From positions 22,885,001 through 22,949,000 of the forward strand of contig NC_092673.1 of assembly GCF_964355755.1 (NCBI RefSeq): a DNA stretch of 64,000 bases. Reading direction: 5' to 3'. Of this stretch, positions 24,323-34,930 are shown one piece after another. The notes below the pieces were generated by a model, which was not told where the DNA came from, ran no database searches, and was given only the letters and a program-made list of their open reading frames with translations. A program made the position numbers and the translations under genes. The stretch is from Antedon mediterranea (Eukaryota; Echinodermata; Crinoidea; Comatulida; Antedonidae). The first letter of the stretch is position 1, and every line of letters starts with the position of its first letter.

Positions 24323-25260
24323 AGGTTTATTAGTACGTTACATGGACGATAACAATAAATAAAAATCGTAATATACCTAGCCTACTAAAACAGGAATAGC
24401 GTATCATTATTAAAATATTACACCAATTATTATTATATAAAAATTGATTAAATTATTTTCTGCATAGGCCTCTGGGTTAGGGCTAAGCATATTAGCTAAA
24501 GTTTAATTTTGGGCCTAGTATTACGATTGTCGGACGTAAGTCTTTTTTACACGCGCTTCAGAATTCTCTCGCAATTTTTTTTCTTTGCGGATTTTATTTG
24601 ATCGGCATATCAGTTACCTTTTATTCACCGCCAATTAGTGAACTTGCTGTTCATTTTATTTGCGAGAGAGGTACACGTGTTGATTTCCTAGAGAATGGAA
24701 TTTCAAAAATGTCTTTTGGCACGCCGCTCAGAGAGAAGTCTGAAACCACGTGCTATATACTGTAGGAGGGGAATCGCCACAAGGCCAAATCCTCTCAGGG
24801 CAGAATCACTCCGCCACTACTTGCTAAATAGTAAAGAGGGATTTTCAATCTCTCACTAGGTCTACCGGATCGAGGCGTGGGTGTGTGACAAAATATTATT
24901 TTCACTCTGCTATGTTCGAGAGACATGTTAAATTAATTGTAAAGTGAACACGCTCCAAATGGCAACAAACATGGCAGTCATTTGATGATAAGTGTCGCTA
25001 TAACAATATTTTTATCGAAGTTGAAGACTGTCGTTCAGATTTTTAAAATATGGCGCATACCGAATTACAGATGCACAACTTTTGAACAGTTTGGGCACTT
25101 TTGTAAAAGTAAAATTTGTCACGATATGACTTGAATGAAAAAAACAATGGTTACATAAAAATAAACATGTTGAGTGTATACAAGAATCTATTTAGATACA
25201 CTAGGCCTATTATACAAATATAAATAATTGATTATTATGCCTATAATATAGCATAATAGC
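24323..25260. other. Core of element B without recognised genes
   Basis: AT-rich with a few CpG-rich words (for example ACCACGTGCTATATACTG near 24746). No supported exon, RNA gene or terminal motif. Confidence 0.35.
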
Positions 25261-25784
25261 ACGTTAAGATATGCCTCGCACCTTTTTGAAATTGTAAACT
25301 ATATATGCCTCGCACTTTTGGAAATGATAAAATGATGCCTTGCATGCCTCGCTGCCTCGCACTTTGTCAACACTCCAATATCGTACGATGTCTCAGTCAA
25401 AGAATGAAGTTGTCTAACCAAGCATGTCAATGTAAACACACAGAATTAATCGGAAAGTGTCCAATCCCAAAGATACTTCGAGGTGGACCGCAAAATTTAA
25501 ACCATTTAACCATTGTAAATCAAAATAAAAGGTGCTATAACCTACGTTTATCCAGATATGTTGTCCGCCCGCATGGAGTTCATGGATTTAAAGGGCGCGT
25601 AGGGTTATAAGATAGGAGCTTGGCAACAGTTATCTGTCTTGCGCCATGTAGCATCACTATACAATCTTTGCGGGTCAGTCTAATTACCGAAAACAACCGA
25701 AAACAAACGAAAACAAACAGAAAACAAAATAAAAAAATCTAAATACCGAAAAAAAATTTGTATAATATTTTTGTTAATGTCGCC

Positions 25785-26813
25785 CTCTATTGATGGGTGT
25801 CACGAAACCTAAGACCACGAAAGCTAAGACCCAAGACCTAAGATTACAAATATTTATCTTTCGCACCTGCCTTGTATTTTAACTTCCAACATTTATTCTG
25901 AATACCACACCTTAGAATTGGCACTTTCATGAAAAAGAATCACATAAAAAGTAACAAATACATTTTTAAATTGATGATTTTACAGACGTTTTTCTCGCAC
26001 ACAAAATGACTAGCCTACAGTACACTAGTAGCAGTATACTGTAATGTAACTCCTCGAGCTCCCCATACTCAATGTTTTTGTTTCCATGGAACGTCAAAAG
26101 AGCAAAAATTATATAGAGGGCTGAAAACTCTGTTGGAGTCCATCTACAGTGTGGATGGAACAATGTAAAATTAAAATTGTAATGATAATAGTATAATCAT
26201 GCAAGTACGAAGAAATAAATACTGGCAAATAAATTTTAACTTAAAAATCATGATAAGTTTTTTTGTTTCGTTTTCTTTCTGTTTTTATACTTGTACTATT
26301 ATTGTTGCTCTTTTGGCGCTCCATAGAAACAAAAACATTGAGCATGGGGAGCTCGAGGAATTACATTACAGTATACAAAGAAACGTCTGTAAAATCATAA
26401 ATTTAAAGGATTTATTTATTTGTTATTATGTGTTTCTCCTTCTGAAAGTACTTATAAGTCCTAATTTTAAAGTGTGGTATTCAGGATAAAGTTAGTCAAC
26501 AAATTTGGAGTCAAAATACAAGAAAGGCAGGTGCGTAAGAAAAACATCCTCTGAACCAACACATTGGAGTAAATATATACCAATTAAAGAAAAAATATAC
26601 ATTTACTCAACGGGCAAAAATAATGTGAGTTTATCTATGTTTTGCGGTAGTATTAAATTATATTTATGGTAATAAATGAAACCTACTGTGTTTAAAATTA
26701 TGTATGGATAAACAAGTATTGTTTTTAAGCTGTAGTATATCTTAGAATTTGTAATCTTAGGTCTTGGGTCTTAGCTTTCGTGGTCTTAGGTTTCGTGACA
26801 CCCCTCTATTGAT
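25785..26813. mobile_element. Element D: TIR element with 10-bp target duplication, nested in C
   Basis: TIR of about 57 bp begins GGGTGTCACGAAACCTAAGA at 25795 and ends with its reverse complement at 26803. CTCTATTGAT flanks both ends (25785-25794 and 26804-26813). The matching place in the right TIR of C (about 28103-28113, inverted) has the word only once and no insertion, which is an internal empty site. The interior has the same arms as foldback F and no coding frame. Ends resemble those of element A (GGGTGTYNCGAAAC). Confidence 0.9.
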
Positions 26814-27169
26814 GGGTGTTTCTAAAGCTAAGACCATACAGAGAGAGGGTAAGACCAGGTAGTAGTGTAAAATACAACTCCCTGGTAAGACCATACAGAG
26901 AGAGAAAACTGCGCGCGCAAAAGCCAAGGAAGACCCTACGAAATGGTAGTGTGCACAAAATACAACTCAAAATCGTACAAATTCAATGAAATACACCGTA
27001 GACTACATTTACTTACAAAATCTATGAACACATTTCGTGTGTAGTCTTTTAAAAAACAAAGCATGATTTTACCTAACTTTGCGTTTTCGTCCCCGGTTTT
27101 TGTCACTTAAGTTAATACTGAATTGATTAAGGAAAAAAACGTTATTTACTCGACTACGGTCGTTAAAAG

Positions 27170-27522
27170 ACCTGGATTATACAGAACGCCTAAAACGACT
27201 AAATCTACCAACATTGGCCTTTAGAAGATTACGAGGAGATATGATTCAAGTTTTTAAAATGGTGACAGGCCTAAGTGGTAGTGGAATGCGTAACTTCTTC
27301 CCTATGAAAACATACGAGAGAAACCTAAGAAGACATAGATACACCATATATAAGCGACGACCTAAACTGGATATCCGCAAGTACAATTTTTCTTACAGAA
27401 TTGTTAACCTATGGAATAGTCTACCAGAGGAAGCCGTTATCACCACCACAGTAAACGCCTTTAAAAATAAACTTGATAAATTCATTGAAAGAAAATACAA
27501 CAAATTTACTTTTACGGGATAA
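27170..27522 (+). mobile_element. LINE ORF2 C-terminal fragment inside element C
   Basis: Open from about 27170: D-Y-T-E-R-L-K-R-L-N-L-P-T-L, then R-R-L-R-G-D-M-I-Q-V-F-K-M, then Y-K-R-R-P-K-L-D-I-R-K-Y-N-F-S-Y-R-I-V-N-L-W-N-S-L-P and a stop at 27522. This is the standard end of CR1/Jockey-type ORF2. Frame and motifs are well preserved but the RT palm is missing. It is followed by an A-rich stretch (about 27560-27590). It is bordered by the TIRs of element C, so it was inserted into, or captured by, that element. Confidence 0.85.
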
Positions 27523-28270
27523 AGTGTATTGCAGAAGAATTTAAATCAAGGAAACGAATGAAAAAAAAAAAAACACAAAAAAAAAACCATGCAGTGATGA
27601 CTTGATGAAATTGGGAGGGCATGACATGTACCATACAGAAATGTATGGTCTACTTACGAGCCCGACAAGACAGGTGATTACAGGTGATTACGGTAATTTT
27701 ACTCAATAGATTTTATTGAATCCTTTATCGTGAGCTGGTTTTAAGTATACATTATAGTCCCTAATATTAATATCAATATTCTTAAAAATATCATTTTTGT
27801 ATTATTATCTTTGAAAATCTATAATTAAATTGATCATGATTACCATAGTCAATTTACTTTCTACTGTATACTATGGATTAACGTATTCACAATTATTGTG
27901 AGGAGTAAATGCGCTGGTTTCTGGATCAAAAATCAAAAGACTAAAATTAAAATATTTTTATAGATTCTGTAAGTAAATGCGATGTTATCATAGATTGATT
28001 GTACGATTTTTAGTTGTATTTTGTGCACACTACTATTTCGTAGGGTCTTCCTTGGCTTTTCCGCGCGCGGTATTCTCTCTGTTATGGTCTTTAGAAACAC
28101 CCTTCAATAGAGGGCGACATTAAAAAAAATATTATACAAAATTTGTTTTCGGTATTTAGATTATTTTATTTTGTTTTCGGTTTGTTTTCGGTTGTTTTTA
28201 GTTGTTTATGGTTGTTTTCGGTTGTTTTGTTGTTTTCGGTAATTAGACTGACCGCAATCTTTGCCTATAT

Positions 28271-28594
28271 TTGCATTGCGACGAACATTCGTGAAATGAT
28301 GATGGGATGATGAAAGTTTCTGTGAAAGCTAGATATCATGAAATGATTTTATATGCCTATTATGGTAAACACTTTACAAAGTAATGGGATTTTCCCCAAC
28401 AGGAAAACTGGATCTTGTTATCATTAATGCCACCCTGCCCTGCGGCGTGGTAGTAATGCCGGTGGTATACCATAGCCTAGCTAGGCCCATATTGGCGTTT
28501 GCCATGTTCGCTCAAATACGAGTACAACAACTGGTCTTTGACTTTTGTTACTGTAGGCCTATGTACAGTAACTTAAAAAACACTGGGCAACACT
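28271..28594. other. Short unique stretch between elements B and P
   Basis: If element B inserted into the LINE at 21646-23178, this would be the resumed LINE 3' flank, because the target duplication of B ends here. No gene is seen; the 71-residue frame at 28384-28599 has no recognisable content. Confidence 0.35.
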
Positions 28595-29285
28595 CATAAT
28601 ACGGGTCCTCCTAAATACCAAGACCTACCAAGAACTACCAAGAGTAAGACCTACCAAGACCTATCAATTTAAAGTTTTAATTTAACGAAATATGATATAT
28701 ATATACTTCTAATAGCATTTCCACCAATAAAACCTAAATTTTAGCGCGATATAGACAAGAAAAATGTTAAATAATCGACAAGCTTCGCGTTCACGAAACG
28801 AACTGAGTTGATGCATACATTGCGTCACAAATGTCCGTATTGCGTCAACTAGTAAGAACTACCGAGACCTGTCAATTTAAAGTATTAATTTAACGAAATA
28901 TGTTGTATATTATAGACTTCTAATAGCATTTCCAACAATAAAACCAAAATTTTTAGCGCGATATAGGCACCAAAAATGTTAAATTTAGGCCTACGACACA
29001 GGAGAGATGCGTCGAGTGTCAGTGAGCCATACTAGTTGACGCAATACGGACATTTGTGACGCAATGTATGCATCAACTCAGTTGGTTTCGCGAAGCTTGT
29101 CGATATTTAACATTTTGGTGTCTATATCGCGCTAAAATTTAGGTTTTATTGTAGGAAATGCTATAAGAAGTCTATAGATATCATATTTCGTTAAATTAAC
29201 ACTTTAAATTGACAGGTCTTGGTAGGTCTTGGTAGTTTTTGGTAGTTCTTGGTAGGTCTTGGTATTTAGGAGGACCCCATAATAC
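28595..29285. mobile_element. Element P: palindromic TIR element with 8-bp target duplication
   Basis: Begins GGGTCCTCCTAAATACCAAG at 28603 and ends with its reverse complement at 29277. CATAATAC is present on both sides (28595-28602 and 29278-29285). Arms are rich in CCAAGACCTA subrepeats, then share TTTAACGAAATATGATAT, AATAGCATTTCC and AGCGCGATAT. The left arm is partly duplicated in direct orientation (about 28853-28990). TGATGCATACATTGCGTCAC (about 28811) pairs with its inverse at about 29060-29082. Total 675 bp, no coding capacity. Confidence 0.85.
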
Positions 29286-29437
29286 CTGTCAAAATTTATA
29301 TTTCAACAATTGTTGTTTCAGTATAACTACAAAAATAAAAACAGAGCAACAAAATACAGGATAATAAATAAATAAAAATAAATAAAACTTGCAGATACAT
29401 CCTCATAGAGATGTCTGTAGCTTGTTTACTACATTAA

Positions 29438-29704
29438 TTAATTAGTTGAGAGAGGTAATGCTGATAAGGCGTCATGTCCAAATGTTTTCAAACTGACAAA
29501 GCGCGTTAATCGCGTTTTCTTTTGTTTTAGCGTTAGCGTGAAAATTCTAAAATCGTCAGACCGTTTGGAAAATGGACAATATGCATAGCTTGTAATAGTT
29601 CCGCCCACTAACATGCTTGACTGATTTTTACGAATCGAAACGTCGTTGCGAATCGCTTCGTGAACGTCGTTTAACGATGAGTCATCACAAACAGGCCCAA
29701 ACAA
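29438..29704 (-). CDS. Unrecognised open frame, about 88-96 codons
   Basis: The frame is open from about 29727 down to the stop at 29438. It reads F-G-P-V-C-D-D-S-S-L-N-D-V-H-E-A-I-R-N-D-V, later Y-A-Y-C-P-F-S-K-R-S-D-D-F-R-I. The stretch is richer in CpG and GC than its surroundings, which is why it is listed. No domain was recognised. The neighbouring minus-strand frame 29729-29923 could be an upstream part in another phase. It may be a mobile-element ORF or chance. Confidence 0.25.
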   Translation of the reverse strand: MFGPVCDDSSLNDVHEAIRNDVSIRKNQSSMLVGGTITSYAYCPFSKRSDDFRIFTLTLKQKKTRLTRFVSLKTFGHDALSALPLSTN

Positions 29705-29939
29705 TTCCCGTTTCAGTTTGCCTTTTAATTAAGAGAGTTTGTAGCTGAATTGTATTCCAGGGGTGGTGATCTCAAACATCATTCTAAAATGTTTATAAGT
29801 TCGTAACCTCAATAAATAATTTAATATTAATAATAAACAGGGGCCTGGAATGTTTTTTAGTCGCTTTCTTTTACATAGCCGACTGAAAATATCATTAGGA
29901 AGTTCATACGATGAACTAAGCACCTATAATAAGCAACAC

Positions 29940-30340
29940 GATGTGCCACGCCACCGGTGAACTATTCACATCTCACTTCTAAATGCATTAGCGAACGTCT
30001 ACAGTAGCCGATCGATAAAATCTAAAAATAGCAGCAGTGAATGCTCGGCCGACCGTCGGTGTTCGCGCGCTCATAGATTGCAGGCCGATAACATAAGAAA
30101 GGTAAACTTTAAGTACCTAGATGTTGGTCACGCGATATCCCCTTTCTCCTCCTGTTCACAGCTCACATGTTTTTACTTCAAATTCTGCCGGTCGGTAATC
30201 TTATTTAGATCATTGAAAAGATGACTGATCATTAATTTAATTCATTTAATGTTTGATTCTATTTTTGTGCTTTATTTTATTTTGTTTATCTTTATAAATT
30301 TGATTTATTTTAATTAAATTTTTATTGTTATATATGTCTC
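29940..30340. other. CpG-containing stretch without a clear gene
   Basis: 29940-30080 is relatively GC- and CpG-rich (CGGCCGACCGTCGG, GTTCGCGCGC), then it becomes AT-rich. It could be a promoter or CpG island, but no transcript can be assigned. Confidence 0.25.
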
Positions 30341-30358
30341 GTCATATTGTAATTTTGT

Positions 30359-30420
30359 GAGGGTCCCTAATGATCAGCTTCGGCTGGATGGACCACCCTC
30401 GTAAATATTCTTGAAAATAA
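30359..30420 (+). repeat. LINE/SINE 3' tail fragment
   Basis: Contains GAGGGTCCCTAATGATCAGC, then GCTGGATGGACCACCCTC and TAAATAT. The same tail ends the tRNA-derived SINE at 58053-58104, with about 85 percent identity by eye. It is preceded by a T-rich stretch typical of a LINE 3' untranslated region, so this copy may be the LINE partner or another SINE remnant. Confidence 0.65.
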
Positions 30421-31545
30421 ATATATAAATCATTGGCTATTTTTCCGTTGCACAAGGGCCTAGTTGTATTAATAATAATTATTATTATACTTATTAAACA
30501 AGGAATGTGAAGGCTTTTGAGCTTTGTCGTCGCTGTATTTTTTAATTTGTTAACTAAGTTAGAATTTACTAGCATAATATAATACTGTAAAACCAGACAC
30601 TTTTGTGACATAAAACTTTTGCAAATTTGAAAAAAAAAAATCCATTGTGGATGCGATCTTCGTATATATCGAACATCCGTCGATACAGAAACGATGCCCA
30701 CAAAAAAGATGGTATTCTAAATATGGTATCAAAACGTTCAAGTCGCTCAAAAAGATTGCCGACAGAGAAGACCGTAATTAATACAGACCTGGGTTTTTTG
30801 GCATGAAACGCGATACTACTCGATGTTTTACCTCAACCTCTAACATGATATTTTTTAACTCAGTACGGCCAGCCGTCCATTAGAGGGTGGTGGATGCTGT
30901 GCTGACGACAATAAAACAGTAATTAAGATCGTGTACCTGGATTTCCTCTATTTATATCTAACCTGTTCCCAGAATCCACTCGCATGTTTTTCCCACTCCA
31001 GATTCTGGTCGGGCCTTTTTCTTTACACAATATCTTAATCATTTAAAAGGCCTATGACTGGAAAATCTTAACATGGAATATATATTTATTTTGCATATAT
31101 TTTGTTGGTGTCCTAGCCTAGGTGTCGTTTTTTTTATAATTCGCTATTGAACCCAAGGTAGGATTAAATAATTTATAGTGTAGGCCGCCGAAACTAGGCT
31201 AGCCTGAACTCTCTCTGTGTGAGCTGAGGTCCACGGGCCCAATGTCGTCTCGTCGGCTGATGTTTCCGGCCAAATTAGGATAACTGATGCGTAGGGCGGC
31301 TACAAAAATTGACGTTTTCCAGCTTTAAATAGGATTTTAATTAGCGAACAATGCATTGTTTGTGTGTATTGTCCATGCTTCTAAAGGCGATGACACATGA
31401 CATTTTAAAACAAACGACGTTTAACGCTAAACGCGCGTCTAACGGCTAAACAATTACAGTGGGCGGTGGGCGGTACAATACTAAATGCATAAATTAATTA
31501 GCTCTTTTACGATCGTTGCACGCGTTAAACGATCAAGCTATCAAC
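30421..31545. other. Gene-poor stretch
   Basis: Several short frames without family features. 31385-31535 contains GC-rich words (AAACGACGTTTAACGCTAAA, GGGCGGTGGGCGG) of a kind often seen in dispersed repeats, but no termini were found. Confidence 0.3.
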
Positions 31546-33160
31546 GGTAAGTAAGTAAGTAAGTAATATTTATTGCTTTCCAAATACAGTACAAATAAAT
31601 AAAACAGTATAATGTAAATGAAATAAAAAGAGAAACATTAAATATAAAAATACAAGACTAGACAAGAAAATAAGCATGGAAAGCAGGGGATGGCCCTTTA
31701 AGCCCAGAGGCTTGTTTCCAAAGGGGTCCCCAACATAATAAAATAATATTACAATAATTATACAAAAATATGGATCTATTATTATTTTATACAGTATTAC
31801 AAATTAATTTAATTACATGTTAGATTTTATGCCGAATTCTGATAATCATTATTATTACAAAAATATCTACTATTATTTACAAGAAAAGTCAATCATAATT
31901 TTAGGTCTATATAATTTGCATATTTGTTAATAAAAATTTCTTAAGAGTCCTTTTAAAACTATTGTGTGTAAAAATATTTTTTATTTCTATTGGTAATTTG
32001 TTCCACAGTGTGATTGCATTAATAAAAAAGGTCTTACTAACAGTATTCATTGGAACAATAAAATTACAATCTTTACCTCTAGTACCATGGTTATGATTTA
32101 TCCTATTAAAATTATTTAACATAAAGTCTGGACAACTTTTTGTATATATTGTCTGTACGTGTTGTAGTGTCATTTGTTCGGCCCTGGTTTTAACATCTAA
32201 TAAACCAAGAAAAGTATAATCGTCTTTGGTGATATGGTATCTATTATGTTTCCCTAAGATGAATCTAATTACTTTATTTTGTGTTCTTTGAAGTTTAGTA
32301 CGGGAATCCGCGGTTGTACCCCAGTACCAGGATGATATAGCATAATTTATATGGCTTAGAGCCAGGGCTTCCATTATGAGTTTACGAATACAGCGATCAA
32401 AGTTACGACAATTCCTATACGCAAATTTAATACGACCATTAACTTTCTTAATAATTGTTGAGACAATTAATTCACTATTAAGCCTATTGCTTAGTTCGAT
32501 ACCAAGGTATTTTATAGAGCTATTCAAAGAAATTGTATAGCCATTGTAAAGGACGCTAAAATTTGTGTAGTTCTTGAGAGACATCCTGGGACCAAACAAC
32601 ATTAGTTCAGTTTTTCCCATGTGAAGTGATAAATTATTGTCAATTAACCATTTATTACAATTAGACAGATCCCTAGCAAGATTTTTACTGATGATATCAG
32701 GATCATGATGAGCATTGACAATTGCACTATCGTCAGCATATTGCATTAACAATGATGAGACGGACATAGGCATATCATTCACGTAGATGAGGAACAGGAG
32801 TGGTCCCAGGATGCTCCCTTGTGGCACTCCACATACAATTTCTGAAGGCTCTGAAACAGCCCCACCAATATTGACTGTTTGATGTCTACATTCCAGATAT
32901 GATTTAAACCAGCTGACAGATTCGATTCCAATTTTTCTGAGTTTCTTACAAAGTAAGTCATGACTAACGCAGTCAAAAGCTTTTTGGATGTCAATAAGTA
33001 AGATACCAGTAAATTTCCCTTTCGCTGTTTGAGTTTTGATGAAGTCTGTCAAGTGAATTAAACAGTGATCTGTTGAAAAGGACTGTCTGAAACCAGACTG
33101 AAAACGATATAAAAGCTTGTTCCTTTCCAAAAACTCATTTAATTGTGAGTGAACAAAAAT
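31546..33160 (-). mobile_element. 5'-truncated non-LTR retrotransposon with (ACTT)n tail
   Basis: Read on the minus strand, the element goes from a truncated 5' side near 33160 through an intact RT frame (33130-31907), a short 3' untranslated region, and ends in ACTT repeats at 31566-31546 (GTAAGTAAGTAAGTAAGTAA on the plus strand). The open frame extends a few codons upstream of its first ATG (S-Q-L-N-E-F-L). Truncation plus a tetranucleotide tail is typical of CR1/Crack/Daphne-type insertions. No target duplication was resolved. Confidence 0.8.
31907..33130 (-). CDS. Reverse transcriptase of the 31.5-33.2 kb LINE
   Basis: 407 residues without a break. Visible RT blocks: F-Q-S-G-F-R (about residues 10-15), palm motif A L-L-I-D-I-Q-K-A-F-D with the first catalytic Asp at 47, G-V-P-Q-G-S-I-L-G-P-L-L-F (101-113), the catalytic Y-A-D-D (131-134), H-M-G-K-T-E-L-M-L-F, S-I-K-Y-L-G-I, and the C-terminal L-W-N-K-L-P-I-E-I-K. 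This is the usual order in Jockey/CR1-like elements. The endonuclease and most of the fingers are lost by 5' truncation, so it cannot act alone. Both catalytic residues and the frame are preserved, which suggests a fairly young copy. Confidence 0.85.
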   Translation of the reverse strand: MERNKLLYRFQSGFRQSFSTDHCLIHLTDFIKTQTAKGKFTGILLIDIQKAFDCVSHDLLCKKLRKIGIESVSWFKSYLECRHQTVNIGGAVSEPSEIVCGVPQGSILGPLLFLIYVNDMPMSVSSLLMQYADDSAIVNAHHDPDIISKNLARDLSNCNKWLIDNNLSLHMGKTELMLFGPRMSLKNYTNFSVLYNGYTISLNSSIKYLGIELSNRLNSELIVSTIIKKVNGRIKFAYRNCRNFDRCIRKLIMEALALSHINYAISSWYWGTTADSRTKLQRTQNKVIRFILGKHNRYHITKDDYTFLGLLDVKTRAEQMTLQHVQTIYTKSCPDFMLNNFNRINHNHGTRGKDCNFIVPMNTVSKTFFINAITLWNKLPIEIKNIFTHNSFKRTLKKFLLTNMQII

Positions 33161-34123
33161 TTAAAGGGCTATCACACTAACTACTAGAACAAACCTTACT
33201 AAGGATAAATCTGATAAGTATGGAGATAGAAAGTACTCAAAAACTAAGAAATTTTCAGATAGATAGACCTACTATAGAAGATTGACTGTGAAGCCAACTT
33301 GCACTTTCCATCCATTTTGGTGACCGTTTGACGCGGTTTGTACGTTTGGAAACATTTGGACATGACGCCTAACATTGTAGATCTAGTAACACATGCTTTC
33401 ATTAAATATTTTTTACAATAAAAATCAAAGATTTCTCCGAATTTGTCATTTTCAGTGAATAAATTGTCTAGCATAAAGTGGTGTTTTACTTCGTGAGATC
33501 CATAATAAAAATTATCCAAATACATACTTAAAGACCCCTTCCCTGCAATTTTGGACGTTTTTTGGAAAATAATACATATATATCACTTTAAAAACATTAA
33601 ACCATGTCATTCCTTGTCTTAAATGTACGTTTTATGGTAAATTATGATTAAAAATTAGGAAACAATGCACTACCTAAGTAGCTCACGCCGATCGACCTCT
33701 CGTGGACGGTCTTAGGCCTAGCCTAGCTAGGCTTAGTTTTGTAGGCCTAGCTGGTAAACATTGGTAACGTACGAACATCATACGCTAGCTATATACCTAG
33801 CCTGACGTTGTATAGTTGCTGCATTAATTGTCTTTCTATTTTTGCCAGACTCCGTTGATACAAATTGGGGAAAACCCGGTATTTTCGCTGAAAAGTTAGG
33901 AGTCTTCCATTTGTTTTGGCCTCACGATCGATCGAAAAGTGGGCGAATTACAGGTGAAAAACAAAAATATCAATCCGCGCGCAATGCATTTTGGGATTTA
34001 TAGCGGGCCACTATAATTATTAGAATCGACTTATTTTTCACATTTTTAACCGTTTAAAGACGAAAAAAGTTATCGCAATAGGACCATATAGTATTATTTT
34101 TACATTAAATATAGTTTGTGATC
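33161..34123. other. Gene-poor stretch
   Basis: No exon supported. A TAGGCCTA-rich cluster is at 33710-33760. A short word, CGTCATGTCCAAATGTTT, on the minus strand near 33350 also occurs on the plus strand near 29470, with unknown meaning. Confidence 0.35.
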
Positions 34124-34930
34124 TTAAATTAGATCTAAAAAACGTAGGGAAGGGGGCTTTAAATTATTGTCTATGAGGTTGTTCTTAAGATCTAAGTATA
34201 CATCATTTCTAACAGAGTTTAATGAAGGACATTTAAATAAAAAATGGTTTACTGTTTCTTTTTCGTTAGTACTACACATCTTACATAATTCTGTGTTATG
34301 ATTTGACCAGGATTGTCTACGACCCTTAAGATCTAGAGAGTTTGATCTTGCTTTAAATTTTAAATTGATACTCTTAAAATTAGTTTTATCTAACAAATAT
34401 TGTTCAAGGTTTGGAGTTCTAGTATATTTCGTTAACGTTGTTTTGCATTGGGTCTTTGAAAACCACTCGTTATGATCAACCTGTTTATTGTTTTTCCTAA
34501 ATGGCTTTATCCAGTTAATAGATGGTTCTTGATTAAATTTGTCTATAAAATTTGTTTTATTTAAAATATCTTTTACATTGGATAACCAATGCCATGTCAT
34601 ACTTTCTTGAACAGATAAAATTGCCTTGAAAAGTAATCGAGACCACCTACAATCTTCCATATTCTTTAATCTGTTAAAATATTGAACTCTGTAATCATTT
34701 TGTAGGGAAACAATACTTTGCCATCCCAAATCACCATACAATGCTTCTTCGGGCAACATTTCTTGGGGCTTTTAGTATTATTATTCTAGCCATTTTATAT
34801 TGTAGATTCTCAATTTTGTCTTGTGAGGTTTTCCCATTAACAGAGCCAAACAGAGCTAGCATAGTTTATGGTAGGTAGTCCGTTCATTTTCCAAAGCAAA
34901 TCGCCATAGTAGACTCTGTTAAAGTCTACT
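34124..34930 (-). mobile_element. LINE ORF2 C-terminal fragment with CCHC-like motif
   Basis: The frame 34759-34124 (211 aa) carries L-Y-G-D-L-G-W, N-R-L-K-N-M-E-D-C-R-W-S-R-L, L-E-Q-Y-L-L-D-K and C-K-M-C-S-T-N-E-K-E-T-V-N-H-F-L-F-K-C. In another phase just upstream (to about 34930) a further piece reads T-I-N-Y-A-S-S-V-W and K-I-E-N-L-Q-Y-K-M-A-R, so a frameshift lies near 34760-34850. The block R-x-L-K-M-E-D-x-R-W and L-E-Q-Y-L-L-D-K recurs at 51760-52246 (+), showing the same LINE family. The RT palm is absent. Confidence 0.8.

Larger units (their letters stand above)
25662..28264. mobile_element. Element C: long-TIR element inserted in the right end of B
   Basis: Starts GGGTCAGTCTAATTACCG at 25672 and ends with the reverse complement of CGGTCAGTCTAATTACCG at 28254 (one terminal mismatch). 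CAATCTTTGC flanks it at 25662-25671 and 28255-28264, a 10-bp target duplication made of the last bases of B's TIR plus one flanking base. The TIR is about 290 bp: subterminal CCGAAAACAA repeats, TTTGTATAATATTT, CGCCCTCTATTGA, GGGTGTTTCTAAAG and GGAAGACCCTACGAAAT. The left TIR is interrupted by element D. The interior holds a LINE scrap (27170-27522). A lone partial copy of the same TIR is at 49213-49381. Confidence 0.8.
23203..28270. mobile_element. Element B: TIR element carrying nested elements
   Basis: The left TIR starts CAAAGATTGT at 23210 and the right TIR ends ACAATCTTTG at 25670, similar over at least 110 bp (GCTACA...GGCAAGA...AGATAACTG on the left). The right end is separated from its flank by element C. 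The 7-bp word CCTATAT is found at 23203-23209 and, beyond element C, at 28264-28270. Further in, GCGAGGCAGCGAGGCA (about 23350) and its reverse complement (about 25345) pair. Without C the element is about 2.46 kb. It contains foldback F (23487-24322) and no recognisable transposase; the 101-residue frame at 25305-25610 lies in the right arm and is not convincing. Confidence 0.75.

Noticed and set aside
26814-28102. Inner part of C as a separate element with GGGTGTTTCT ends
   Set aside because: Its flanks are inverted complements of each other (CTCTATTGAT and TTCAATAGAG), not direct duplications, and the 49.2-kb copy continues across the border; it is part of C's long TIR.
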